Source of the DNA: Sphagnum compactum | Taxonomy: Eukaryota > Bryophyta > Sphagnopsida > Sphagnales | Assembly (NCBI GenBank): GCA_965153455.1 | Contig: OZ234496.1 | Location: forward strand, 11,493,863-11,557,862 | Length of the DNA stretch: 64,000 nucleotides | Reading direction: 5' to 3' | Part shown: positions 1-12,631 of the stretch, in pieces | Position numbering within the stretch: position 1 is the stretch's first letter | Layout of the letters: the number at the start of each line of letters is the position of its first letter | The notes under the pieces: generated by a model | The model's database searches: none | What the model was told of the DNA's origin: nothing | Seen by the model: only the letters and a program-made list of their open reading frames with translations | Position numbers and translations under genes: made by a program

Positions 1-195
1 AAATAGGAAGAAAAAGCTCGAAATTATAATTGTGAAAACGAGGGGATTCAGCGAAAATGTCGTCATACCTCCTCCTCGACTTGTCAGTTTACGGTAAGAC
101 AACTGACGAGCAAGCAATACATCTCGACGTGCTACGATATGGACATGACGTACAGCAGAAGAGCTTCTTGCGGAACCCAATTTTCCGCCTCCCAT
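1..195 (-). CDS. possible first exon of a minus-strand gene leaving the left edge
   Basis: From an ATG at 195-193 the minus strand stays open for 65 codons to the window edge. The predicted N-terminus (MGGGKLGSARSSSAVRHVHI...) is rich in Arg, Ser and Ala and has few acidic residues, as mitochondrial or plastid presequences do. A GAG/GTATGA sequence near 68-75 could be a splice donor, so the coding part may be shorter. Base composition here is clearly less AT-rich than the following kilobases, and a telo-box (AAACCCTAA) lies upstream on this reading at about 650. I do not recognise the protein. It could also be a chance open frame in a 5' leader. Confidence 0.25.
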   Translation of the reverse strand, partial: MGGGKLGSARSSSAVRHVHIVARRDVLLARQLSYRKLTSRGGGMTTFSLNPLVFTIIISSFFFLF

Positions 196-665
196 TGCAC
201 TTGTAAAAGCACCCTGACAACGTGAACCCCACACAAAATTCCTTCATGAATGAGATGCTGAATTCGACAACCCGCCGAAAAATTAACAAAACACCCACAA
301 TTCATCAAGTCACAATAAGCATTACGCGCCTAACCGAACGACTGACTTCGCATATGTCTTCTTCTGTCGTACAAGAACAGCAAGAACAGGAAAGTGCGAA
401 AACATTGTGTCTTTGTGCCTTACTGTTAGGACATGTTCACCGAACCCTTGTATGCATCCGCCTTTCGTACTACACGATTTCACAAACAGAAACGTCATCG
501 TCTCATAGGCCAAAAAAAAAATTTCCCCAACAACAAAAAAAAAAAACCCCAAGCAAATTGTGTGCAACCCAGGAATCGCAGTCGACGTGCTCCGGCAACA
601 GCAGCAGAAGCACAATTACAAAGCGAGCTTTTACACTGCAGAGCACTAAACCCTAAATCATTTAT
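196..665 (-). promoter_or_regulatory. probable leader/promoter region of the left-edge gene
   Basis: This is a relatively GC-rich block with a telo-box (TAAACCCTAAA, about 647-657). Telo-boxes are frequent in plant promoters of growth and translation genes. Open frames on both strands overlap and resemble nothing I know. A run of A on the + strand (T on the minus strand) lies near 508-546. Confidence 0.2.
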
Positions 666-2395
666 TTTTGGATGAAAAAGCTGGAAAAGAACACTTAGGT
701 GTGGTAAGAAAATTAATTGTCATCCTTTTTTGGGGGGTCAATATTTCATCTCTTTTATTGATTTTCCAGGAAATTAAATTCCAATAATTTTTTTTCAAAT
801 TTAGAATGATTTTTCTCTCATTTTTTTTTCCAATTTTCTATCTCTTTTCATTGATTTTCCATGAGAATTATGCCAAATTAAGCCCCCCAAAAAATGTTAG
901 ATTTTAGAGACCACCCATAATATGCTTGATTTAATCTAAAGCATGGGATATTTATAAAAAATTTAAAATAATTTTTTAAATGAATTTTGGGATTTTTTTT
1001 TTAACCATTGTAGTACCAATGTGGGTGCTGAGTTTACCCAAGTCTCAATTTTTCATCTCTTTGGATGTCAAGTCTTTTGTGGTTCCATTTTTGCCAAAGC
1101 ATCACAACCTTTTGAGGTTTTAAAGGGATAGGGAGGGAGGGGAGGAATGACCATTAAACCCATCTCCATGAGGGTCCCATGGTCTTCCCATCTATGGTGG
1201 TGGTGGGTTTAGGGTTTTGAGTAAACCTCTCTTAATTCTACCTACATACATACATGCCCATGGAAAGTTTAATTTGATCATGCAGGTATTTTTTTTTATT
1301 TTTTAAATTTTTTTTGGCAATTTTGTGATGTAGCTGAAGTGGTGATCATCCATAAGATGATTTAGCCAAATCTAGCTATATGCTAGATATGAAAATAGGG
1401 GAAAAAAAAAAAAAAAAAAGCTTTCTATATTCTTGGCTATCTACTGGAACTTATCATAAAAATATGGTGATTTGGAATTTATGTTTTTCAAAATCTGGCA
1501 AATTTGGGCCATTTTTTCCATGTAAAATTCTTTGTATAGGTTGAAGTCATATTTTGTTGGGTCGAAATTTGGCAAAATTTGATTCTTCAAACCTACTTGA
1601 TCAAAGTTTATATATCTAGCTATAATTGTTTTTTTAAATAGCCAAAAATCCTCAGATTCTGAAAACCAAAATTTTGTAGTGAAAAGCTTTAAAGGAAAGA
1701 TAAAGCCACCCTTTCGCTGGATTTTTGTCATTAATAAATATTGAATAGCCAAATATTGTAAACAAAATTAATAAATCAAAGCTATTAACCACGAAAATTG
1801 CCAAACAAAACATTTGTCTCTACTATTTATTTCCATTCCAACTATATACGAAAACTTCTCAAATTTGTCAAGGGTTTCAATGTGAACCATCATTTATATA
1901 GCATCCAATTGTTGCACTAATAATTTGTGTTGTGACTTGTTTTTATATTACATTCTATATGTTAAGATCGTATTCACAAAGAGCCATGGAACACTATTAG
2001 AACATTCCTATTTCAACTAATTGCAATAAGCTAAAGAGCTTGACCTTATAAGTCACATTTGCACCAATCTCACTCCAAACAACCTATAAATTCTTTTCGC
2101 TTTGCCAAATGTTAGAAGCCAATATTTCACTCTACCCATTTCACCTTCAATAATGCATTATCAATCAAAGGAAGATTGCATTGCTCGACAACAATATGTA
2201 CATGTTGGGATGAGCCACAAGATGAGGACAATCTCAAGCCAACCATAATCTTCAATAGTTCACATCAATATGAGAAATTTTTTATGTTTGTCCACCTTTA
2301 CATTATAACATAATGTAACTTTTTTTGGAGGAAAAGAATTATTAAAAATTAAAAGTTGATTCGAAAATCATATTTTAAACATATTTTATAATAAA
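666..2395. other. AT-rich intergenic DNA
   Basis: No convincing coding sequence. TTGGCTAT (about 1434) and ATAGCCAA (about 1746) form a short inverted pair about 320 bp apart, which might be the termini of a MITE. The match is only 8 bp and I see no target-site duplication. Confidence 0.4.
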
Positions 2396-2399
2396 AAAT

Positions 2400-3420
2400 T
2401 TAAAAATTCAATCCTTGGTGCAAGTGGTTCACATTAACCAAATTGGACCCAATGAAATACATTGTGTAATTCCTTTAAATAAGTGTGTCACATGGTGTGC
2501 AATCGATCCTTGTTCTTATCATTTTGAAACTATAAAATATTTACCATAATTATAGGTTCAAACTCTAAATTTTTCACAAATGGCACATAAAACATTATGC
2601 CTACACAACCACCTTGTTAAATTGAAGCATGATAAATAGATGGAACTAGTAAGATAATCCTTCTCCACACCCTTGAACAATGTCTATCTCTTTTGAACTA
2701 TTTGCAAAAAAATTACACAACTTTTAAGTATAGATCTTATAAATTTCAACACATTCATAATTTCATTGATTCTCTTACTAAACCCAAGGCATGTCTATGT
2801 GCCAAACAATGCATGAGAGTTAAGTAAGGATTCATTTTCTTCAATTTTATTGATATGCCCTTTTTTCCTATCATAACAAAAGTTCTATTTGAAGCAAACC
2901 TTACGCATTTGATCATGGGCAAGCTTCACTTTGTGAAATTTGCAAACTAACATACAATAATGTTGTTATAATGATTTGTAGTTTCAAAATCAATGTTAAA
3001 TATGTGGTTTTAGGTCATCCATGCTCTAAAAATGACAAGTAAATAATCATGTGTGTGGTCACAAAGATGAATTAGTAAATTCATCCACCATGAAGCCCCA
3101 AAAAGGCTAATTTTCACACATTTCACACATGTCTTTTTCAAAAACATTGCAATGAATTGTTCATCATTTTCACACATGCATAGATCTATCGTGGTATAGA
3201 TTTATTGGAAGTTCTTAAACACCATAAGATTTCAATGACCTCAATATTGGACCATATAATTTGGTGAACAAAATTTTACTTGCCCATCAAATATGTAGTC
3301 TTTCATGAGATTCATGGCACATTCATCCATGTACACCATATTTGTTAGCTTAGTGGATCCCCTTTGTCAATGTTTTTCAACCTTTTTTTTCTAGTATCCA
3401 TAGTAATGAACTTTGTGAAC
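2400..3420 (-). pseudogene. decayed hAT-type (DUF4371-like) transposase
   Basis: Read on the minus strand, bases around 2890-2770 encode, with frameshifts, a stretch like MIGKKG..KLKKMNPYLTLMH followed by HCLAHRHALGL. A Cys-x-Ala-His-Arg block after a GKK segment is typical of the catalytic core of hAT transposases with a DUF4371-type layout. Frames on both sides keep short coding-like runs but are broken by stops and shifts, so nothing functional remains. The limits are approximate and no terminal inverted repeats were found. This family differs from the BED/hAT relic near 24-27 kb. Confidence 0.5.
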
Positions 3421-3599
3421 TCGGGAATTTGAATGTTTATGGAAAACACTAATGTTGATTTTTTTGCCTTTCCTATTTGGCCAAAGGAAAAAATGGTGTT
3501 TTCATATTTCTTGCATGACGAGGTAAAAGCTTTCCTAATCTAAAAAGATCAAATTGAAACTAATGAAATTATTTTGACTATTTTATACTTCGTACATTA

Positions 3600-3745
3600 C
3601 ATGCACAAGAAGGAAAACCTCGATTTGCAACTGGTGTCTAAGATTTTTTTTAGTCGAAAAAGACATTTTACAACTACTATCTAGTAGTTGCTTAAGACAA
3701 GTCGCAGACGACAAATAGTCGCATGAAACATTACATTAGGATGAC
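3600..3745. mobile_element. CACTA-like terminal fragment
   Basis: A degenerate terminus (CACAAGAAGGAAAACC at about 3604) is followed by several GCGACTA/TAGTCGC-type words (TTTAGTCG, AAGTCGC, ATAGTCGC, GTTGCTTAAG). These match the subterminal repeats of the CACTA element at 7652-10785. The opposite end was not found, so this is probably a truncated relative. Confidence 0.35.
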
Positions 3746-6700
3746 GTCATCAGATGGTAGATGAAGACTAAATTTAGTATATATCGTTTCATCCAATGGG
3801 GCCAATATATACATAGTGTATATGGGGCATCATTTTGCAACTGTAAGTTGCAATTATTTTGGTGGATCTAAACTCTAACTATGTGGAGACACATGTTAAC
3901 TATTGAAATACTTAAATTATGTTTCCTTAAATCCTTCCAAATTTATCTAGGTCATTGGATTCAACACGTTGGGATTGTCACATGTAGTAAAACAATGTAA
4001 GATCAAGTTTTTCCTAATCTTGTTAGTAAGGAGTGGCCATGTTTTATTTAAATTAACTAATGGGTTGTTGCCACATGGCATGGTTTCTAATATTTGGGGA
4101 ACTAATTGATGTATAAACCAAAAACATATTTGGGCCATCCAATTCCTATGTTTATGATTTACAAACGTGGCATTTGATTAAAAGGTTTGATTTTCCCAGA
4201 CCGTGATATTGGATGATCTAGAATTTTCTAAATCTTATGGCCAAGAAATGGCCAATGAATGGAATGCGTCTGTAATTTTTTTGTTTGTGAATTGGAGGCA
4301 GATTTAAGATTCATAACAACGATGATATACCCTTGGTATGGAAAAAAAAAACTTATACTATATTTATATCTAGCCCAAGATTCAACTACACATACCATAT
4401 GTATACCTTACTAATGTGTTTTTATGCGCATGCTCATATTAGATTGGTATGAAAAATGGGAGAGGATTCTTAATACCATGACTAGTTCCCTATTAAAAAT
4501 GTATATACTAGTCCAACATTAGAAATAACTCTTCCCATAGGCGACAAGAAATTACAATTAAAACCTTTTTTTTGTTGAATTATAGCCAAAAATTCAACTT
4601 TAAAAAAAAGGCAACTATTACTACAAATGGGAAAAAAATGTTCAAGGATTTTTTTTGTTGAAAAACATAAAAGGATGATTACAACCAACCAAAAAGTGAG
4701 AACTCCACCACCATGAATCACCATATGAAACCCTGAGCTCTTTTACAATGTCACTAAACAACATGGAAGAAAGTCATTGATCTCACCACAATATTACATC
4801 TAGACCATCCATGTAGCATAAATGTAAGATACAAAAGACCCTAGTCGCCATGGTTTTGAGCAGTGCTTGAAGGAACTCACTATAACATTATTGTTTGGTG
4901 TTAAAGCTCTTCACCAATCGGCTTTCTCTTGTAATTCAACGTCACCATAAAACTTCAAATAGTCTTTCGTATTCACCAATGTCTAGTCTTCAATGCAATG
5001 TGAATCATGGAGGGTTATGCACATATTTTTTGTGATGTGAGGTGATGATTCATGGAAGGGGTGACTCTCTAAAAGATCTTTCTAACTTGGGAGTTGAGGG
5101 TCAACAATGGGCATTCAAGTTATGTCTTTTTAGTTCTCAAGGGGAAATATTTCTATTTTATGTTGTTTAAGGTGTTAAAGTCTCAAGGTTCTTTGTGAGT
5201 GATTTTGTTGAAACTTTCTATGAGATGTTTGTGTTGGTCATTACATAAGAAGAAATATTGGGTTTTTCCACTACCCAAATCCATTATGTTTTTAGTGAAA
5301 TAGGACAAAGTTCATTAATATGCAACTTACATGGTTTTGGTAAAAAAAGATTAATTGATTAGCACATATTTAGTGAAATATTTTTTAGTTCTTTTGGGTA
5401 ATGACATGTTGCACAGCTAAATAATTTGTAATTAAAAAAAATTGACATGGATATTATGAGGGCCCGAGGTAATATGACATGGATTGACATGCCACATCAT
5501 CATGTAACACGTTTAAAACATTTTTAACGTTTTTTTTTCGAGCACGAATTGTAAATTTTTCACAACATGCCATGACCAAAATACATGCCTTGATTTAATA
5601 TTAATATTATTTTTCTAATTTTCTTAACAAAATATTTTGAAGATATTCACTACCAACATACATGTTTTGTATATCATATTTATAGATGACACATCAATGT
5701 ATACACACATTATGTACATTAATGCACACATTCATCAAGGTTTGAACTCAAGATTTCATGGAGATGCACTAAGGTCTCCACCCACTAATTCAAGTCTTTG
5801 ATAAGATATAAAGAAAGTTTAATTTTATTATTTTTGACATGAAACTATTTTAAAAATTCAAACTTTATCATACATTTTCTTTTTCAAAATTTATTCATGT
5901 GCTACAAATGAAAACATGATTTTAAATTTTATTCAATCTGTTCATGAAAATAATTACAATTTTAAATTCTACAATATGAAGGGTTCAAAAAACAAGTTAA
6001 AATAACATGTCATGAATAAAAAGAACTCTACAAATCTTTCTTGTGTAAATTCATTTACAATATTCATAAATGGTATTGAATTCAATGTGAATTCAAAAGT
6101 AATTTCATTAAATCTTTAACAAAGATATTTTTATTGTGTAAAATATATGTACAATTTTTGAAGAATTGTAAATTTTGTTTCCTCAATATGATTTTGTACA
6201 ATTTTTAAAAAAAACTTTGTGATGTTATTCAAATTGTTATCACCCATAAGTAATTTTACCCATATTTGCTTATAGAAGAGTTATGGAGTTGCAAAATTGT
6301 TTGAATCCTTAAATATTACTTTGAAAAAATATCAATTTTAAATTTGATAAATTTTGATTTTTTTGGGGAAAAAAATATTGTTTATGTTTCCCCCCCTTTA
6401 AATTGGCAAAATATTGGTCATTAGAAGAAAAATTAATCAAATAATCAATATAACCATTTTTTCACAACATCATACTTCTTTAACAACATTAGTTATAGAC
6501 TCATAAAAATGATTAATTACACAACTTTGAAAAAACTATCACAACATATTATTTATATTATTTTTCTAATAATGTAGCAATACATTTTACCTTTGTAGAA
6601 ATAAAAGAAACATAATTTGGTGATATTTTGGAATTAAATAGTTGGATTACCCTCCCTCGCCCTTTAGTCAACAATATAATCTGTTTTATTTTTGGTGGAA

Positions 6701-7651
6701 ATTTTTTGCAAGTTGTTGGTTCTTTTTGGGGGAAAAATTAAGAAATAATGAAATTTCAAAAAAATAAATTGAAGGGGGTTATTCCTTTTTTTATAAAAAT
6801 GTGAGTTAAAATAAGGTGTTATATATTGGTTATTGGGTAAAAGGTACTATTTATTTAAAAAATTATTTATAATTTATATAGAATATGTAATAATTAATAA
6901 TTACAACGTATAATTAATATATGTTGGTTTAAATATATGTATATTTAGAATATTAAGTAATAATTGGGTGAGAAACAATAGGTTAAACAATCATATAATA
7001 CACTCCAAAAACATTTTGTTTGATGCACATGGTTTAGAACTCCAATTTTTAGTGACCTTATGGGAATAATCCAAGTTCAGTGAATATTTGTTAAAACTTT
7101 GAAATCACAAACTTGAAATAACAAAAAGATTATTCATAATGAATATTGATTAATAATTTCAATGTCAAAACCATAAATAGTTCAAACATCAAACTTATTT
7201 TGAACTTATATATATATATATATAGGTTTTAGGACTTATAGCCAAAATATATAAAAACTTTAACAACCTAATATCTCCATATATTGTTTATAACCAAAAC
7301 ATAATTAATTTTTTATACCAATGATCATCATTTGAACAATGCCACAAACTTGAAAGCAGTAATAATAATAATTCATTGATGTCATTATTATGATATCACC
7401 ATTTTTATTAAATTTTTTTAAATTTTAAAAATAATTGAAAATTTTCATCTCTAAATACTTAAACATAAACTTGAAACAAAACAAACCTATAAACAAATGT
7501 TAAATCATGATAACAATTTTTTTTAAAAAACCCAAACAATTTTTTTTCTAATAATCGATCTAAAATTTATATTTATCACTTATCAAGAAATAAAATGGAA
7601 AAATAATTTAAGGATTATTTTTTGAGGTTTTTTTAATGTGGCATCATAAAC
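3746..7651. other. AT-rich intergenic DNA
   Basis: No gene recognised. The stretch is A/T-tract rich, with poly-A/T, TA runs near 7208-7223 and no open frame longer than about 80 codons. It forms the left flank of the CACTA insertion. Confidence 0.5.
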
Positions 7652-8029
7652 CACTAGTAAAAATCAGCCAAAATGTAACCATTCCATTTACGACTACATG
7701 CGACTTGTAGTGATTTGCGACTAGATTTGGGAACATTTGCAACTACAGGACCATATTTCAACTATTTTGGTCATTCTCACAACTATGATGCAACTATTAG
7801 AAATTTCATCCTATTAATCGGATCAATTTTATATTTATTTTCATCCATTAATAGGTTGATATGTCCCATTAGTCGCAATAGTCACCAAATTAGTTGCATC
7901 CTAAAGATATTTTACAACGACATAGGGTGTATTTTAATGTATGTACTAAAATTATATATATATATATATAATATGCATACGTATGTATATTGTTCATATA
8001 ATGAATCTCAAAAATTAATATTTTAACTT

Positions 8030-8965
8030 TGAATTTTTTATTAATCTGAAAGTTGATATTTCAATTCTGAAAAGTATTATTTTAATTAAAAATATATATA
8101 TTAGAATTTGAAACTTGATATTTGAATCTGAAAATTATTATTTCAATTATTTAAAACATTATTTGAATTTCAAATTTCTGATTTGAATATGATATTTTCA
8201 ATTTAAATTCAAAAAGGCTTATTTGGTCTAAAATTTGATATTTGAATTCTAAATTAGTATTTGAATCCAAAAATTAGTATTTCAGTTCAAAAAATTATTA
8301 ATTCATTATAAAAATGGACATTTTAATTTTGAATATTTTTATATCAATAAAACAATTATATTTCGACTATAAACATTATGAATTTAAATTTTAAATAATT
8401 ATTTGATTTGAACCTGAAATTTCAATTCCAAGTTATTATTCTCAAAATTAATACTTCAAGTCTGAAAAATTATTAATTGAGTTTTAAAATGGACATTTCA
8501 CTTTTTGAATATTGTTATTTGAATCTGAAAATTGACATTTCAATTTTGGAAATTATATATTTAAATTCAAAAAACTTCTTTAATCTAAAAATTGATATTT
8601 GAATTCCAAATTAATATTTTCATATCTAAAAATTAGTATTTAAATTCAAAAAACTTTATGGAGTATAAAAATTGTCATTTTGATTTAAAATATTTTTATT
8701 TGGACTTGAAATTTGATATTTGAATTTTGAAATTTAAATTTTCAATTTTAAGAAAATATTTGACATGAAAGTTGAAATTTCAATTCCAAATTATTATTTT
8801 GGATCTTCGAAATTAATATTTCAATTAAGAAAATTGTTAATTGAGTCTTAAAATGGACATTTTAATTTTGAATATTATAATTTGAATCTGAAAATTGAAA
8901 TTCCAATTCTGAAATTTGTTATTTAACTTCAAAAAACTTATTTGATCTAAAAATCGATATTGAGT
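8030..8965. repeat. AT-rich degenerate satellite with period about 180 bp
   Basis: Short monomers of the form (GAATCTGAAAATTGATATTT) recur every 20-25 bp, alternating 'aaaattgatattt' and 'caattctgaaatta' words. A longer period is visible from the anchor word AAAATGGACATTT and its variants at about 8313, 8489, 8672 and 8852, spaced about 176-183 bp. The array lies wholly inside the CACTA element. Confidence 0.6.
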
Positions 8966-10164
8966 TTTAAGGGTTTTTTCTATTAGTGTTATCCATAATA
9001 AATCACTTCTATAAATAATTATAAGTGATTATGTTTATTAAATCTAAGTTACACTAAATAATTATTGTTATAATATATATTTGTATGTTATATAATTTAT
9101 ATTCTTATATTAGAATAAATAAATAAATAAATATAATGTGACATTACTTTAAAATCATTGTAATTATTTTAGATAAGAATTAATTAGTATGTGCATAATT
9201 ATTTTCTAATTGAACATAATTATTGACACTTTGTAATTTATAACTTCAAACGTGAATTAAAAATTTTGAAAAATTACAATGTACTTAAAATAATTATTTT
9301 ATTGATTTTAATTTCACGAGTTATTGTATAATAATTTTTAAATAAAATTCTGTGATTAAGCATCTACGATAAATATTTTATAGTAATTTTATAGTAATTA
9401 TGAAAATTAAAGTTATGTTTAACAAATTATTTTATTTATAGTTAATAATTACCAAGAGAGAAACATTACTTGACCTATAATAAATTTTACAACAATAAAT
9501 GTAATTATAAAATAAGTAATGTTATTAGTTGAATAATAATTTTTCAAAGAATCGTTACTTTACAATAGCAATTGTTAATTCATTACTTATAATTTTAACA
9601 TAAATATTTAAAATATTTTTACATTATTTATATTATATATAATTCGATCAGATTCTTAAAAGTAATAAAATATTTTTAAAATATTTTAAATATTTAATTA
9701 TTTATGAATTATGTATTAATAACTTATGAGTAACTAGATAGCTAGTTTGTTAAATATTAAAAATTTATTACTTATTTAAGTAATTGATAATGAATATTGA
9801 ATATTTGTAGTGTATTATTTATAATTTAAATATTTGTAAATTTAATCATTAATAATTAAATGATTATCTAGTTATCTAGTACTTGAATTGTTTATAAATC
9901 TAAAAACTAAGAAAGTAAGGCATGAAGAAAGTTTTGGAATTACAACTTAGTTTGAGAGGAAGTTGCAAATTCAAAATTTATCCCATATTGTTTGTTCTTC
10001 AATCCTATTTTGAACATTATATAAACAAAAGGGTGTGGTCATCTTATTTCACATTAAGACATTTACGCACATGGGATGAGCTAATCAAAAAGCTCAACCC
10101 AAAACAAAAAAACGAATTATGCACATTTTTAAAATATTCACCTTCCCAACCTACTTATCTACAT

Positions 10165-10365
10165 AGCTAAATAGGTACCTAGTTTGACCTACCCACTTAG
10201 GTTGACCTATGTACCTACCTACCTAAGTACCTACCTGTATGAGTAGGTATTTAACCTAGGAACGTAAAACCTACCTACCTATTTTAAAACCTAAGTAGGT
10301 AGGTTAGTATGTAGCTTAGGTTTGTAGGCACTTATTTATGTACCTATCTAGGTACCTACCAACTT
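10165..10365. repeat. TACC/GGTA-rich tetranucleotide patch
   Basis: Imperfect tandem CCTA/TACC repeats on one side face TAGG/GGTA repeats on the other (CCTACCTACCTA ... TAGGTAGGTTAG), so the segment can fold back. The same vocabulary recurs near 29.5, 33.5, 43.9 and 44.2 kb. Confidence 0.55.
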
Positions 10366-10785
10366 AATATTAATATTTTATTAAATTGTTTTTTAATGTC
10401 ATGTGGCATACTTACATTGGGCCATGTGTCATAATATAAGATCATCCAAGTACTTGAATTGAACGTCCTAGATTATTTCAAAATAATAATAATTATAATA
10501 CTTTAAATAATCAAATATTAAGACAAGTGGCAGCACATCATTTGCCCTCAATTGTGATCAAAATAGTTGCATCTTAATCACATGTGACAATACGTATACA
10601 ATGGAGTCAAAGGATGAAATGTATTTGTTGACTTTTTCTTTCATTTAATATGTTTTGTCATTTGCAATTGGTTTATCACATGCGACTTGTTTTAAGCGAC
10701 TAAAGGGATTTTAGTTGCAAAATGTCTCTTGCGACTAAAATTTAGTCACAAAGACTAGTCAAAAATACATGTTTTTCTTCTAGTG

Positions 10786-12600
10786 AACATTTGTAATAAA
10801 AAACTTGTCCAATGATGAACAAATTAGGGGAAAAACATAAATTTAAATTTAGGTAAATGTACAAGTTTGAACATTAAAAAATTTAAATATAAAGGTTTAC
10901 GTGGACCCTAAACTTTGGATTTATGAACATTTTGACTTAATCTTTAATTCAAATATTAATGTGAAACATAACAAAATTTTATATATTCATTTAAAAAAAT
11001 TATAGTGAGTGCAAAATGCAATTAGATAGTAATGGATTTAACACATTCAAAATGGATGATTCAATTCATGTGCAAATGTTGATAATTCAAAAGATGTGAG
11101 GTCTTTACAAGTTATTGCATGTGTTTTATTAAATTATGATAAGTGTAAAATGCAACTTATGAATAATGGTTTTAACATGATACAAATGTAAAATTCAACT
11201 TATGTACCATGTTGATAGTTGAAGAAACATAAAAAAAATCATTAACCCTTATAGTGCAATGTGTAAATAAAGTTAAATGTTACCTTAAATTTCCACATAA
11301 CAATTTGAAATTGTTAAAAAATAAAATAAGATGAATTCTTGTGTGAATGCAAGGTGTAGCTTATGAGTAACATTTTTTACTTGTTGTCAAACCTTGATTC
11401 AACTTATGTTAGATGTTAATAGTTGAAAATTTGTTCAAAAAATGACTAAACAATATTACCACTCTTGTAAATAGTCGAGGGTTGAGATATTTTCCATGTC
11501 AAATTTATTTCCATTATTATAAAATTCAACATGGAGGAAAAAATCTAGTGCTAATGAACAAGGCAGTCATTGTTTTCACTATGAAAATTATGCACAAATA
11601 ACTATAAAACAATTTCACTTGTTATTTGTGCACGATGATAATCAGTTAAATAATGGTCAAATTGGACAAGTCGTTACAATGGGTGGTAGTGGAAAAACCC
11701 AAGATTTCTTCGTGTTAATTAAATGTTGTAAGTTGTTGTGTGCAATGGAGTTCTTGGTTATTAAATAGGTGTTGCAATAACTTGTGCAATGTAATGCTAG
11801 AAAGGGTTTGGTGAATTATAATTTAATTAGGAATTCAAATTTCAAATTTCAAGAATCGGTAGGGGTTTGGTGAATCAGAATTTGAGAAATTAAATTCTCA
11901 AATTTTGAACAATCAAAGCTTGAAAGATAGGTAGTTCAATTGCAATTTGTTTTTTTCAAGGGTAAGAATTTTGAACCCACCCCACATTGCTTCTTGTTAT
12001 TTTCATGGGTTTTCATTTAGGGTTGATTTACTACAAACTGATTATACTTCTCCAAACTCCAAAGCCATTGGACTACAATAATCACATTTAGGGTTTAAGG
12101 TTGTTGTATTACAAAATTGACTCTATGTCTATAAATTCCAGAGTTTAAGGTTTAAACTTTAGGGTTGTTTTACTACATGATTGATTCAACCTCTTTTCAT
12201 TCCAAAATCTACAAAGTATTAATCCTTTTCTTTCCATCATATACCACTACTTCCAAATTGTAAGGTTTTTATCAAAATCTCCAAAGTCCAAAGTCAAATC
12301 TATTTTTTACATTGCTTCCAAAACTTCCTCACGCCTACAATTTTTTTATAAAATTTAGCAAAATGTTTGATGTTGTGGGTGAGGGATCTTGTAATTTCTG
12401 ATAACAATGTTGTTTTTTCATTTCATGGTCCATTTCTATCCCCTCCCTTATTCTCACTAGACCATTTTGATACTTCAAATCCAAATATTGATGATGATGT
12501 CGTTATTTCCTTGGATGATTCTTCTTCCACACCTGATACAAATTTTCCAAATGTCCCATAAATATAGAAAAAATTTATGATGCAAATAGAAAATTCAAGA
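10786..12600. other. AT-rich intergenic DNA between the CACTA element and NOP56
   Basis: No gene seen. Around 11000-11420 a diverged phrase (AAAATGCAACTTATG..., TTCAACTTATGT..., ATGTTGATAGTTGAA) recurs several times, suggesting an old tandem repeat. Degenerate telomere-like words (AGGGTTTAAGGTT) occur at about 12000-12170. Confidence 0.4.
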
Positions 12601-12631
12601 AGTCTTGGGTTGCAAAGTTGCCATGGGCAAA

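Larger units (their letters stand above)
7652..10785. mobile_element. non-autonomous CACTA (EnSpm/CMC) transposon with 3-bp TSD
   Basis: The left end is CACTAGTAAAAATCAGCC (7652). The right end, read in reverse complement, is CACTAGAAGAAAAACATG (ending at 10785). The element is flanked on both sides by AAC (7649-7651 and 10786-10788), the 3-bp duplication expected for CACTA elements. Both ends carry subterminal GCGACTA/TAGTCGC motifs (for example ATGCGACTTG and TTGCGACTAAAATTTAGTC), which are typical transposase-binding repeats. The 3.1-kb interior has no transposase (TnpA/TnpD) frame. It holds an AT-rich satellite (8030-8965), more AT-rich DNA and a TACC-repeat patch. A non-autonomous derivative is the best reading. 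Confidence 0.75.

Noticed and set aside
222-656. 144-codon + strand ORF as a gene
   Set aside because: Composition is low-complexity (Ser, Thr, Gln, Lys from A-runs). It overlaps the more plausible minus-strand leader and has no recognisable domain.
1434-1753. MITE bounded by TTGGCTAT/ATAGCCAA
   Set aside because: Only 8 bp of inverted match and no target-site duplication.
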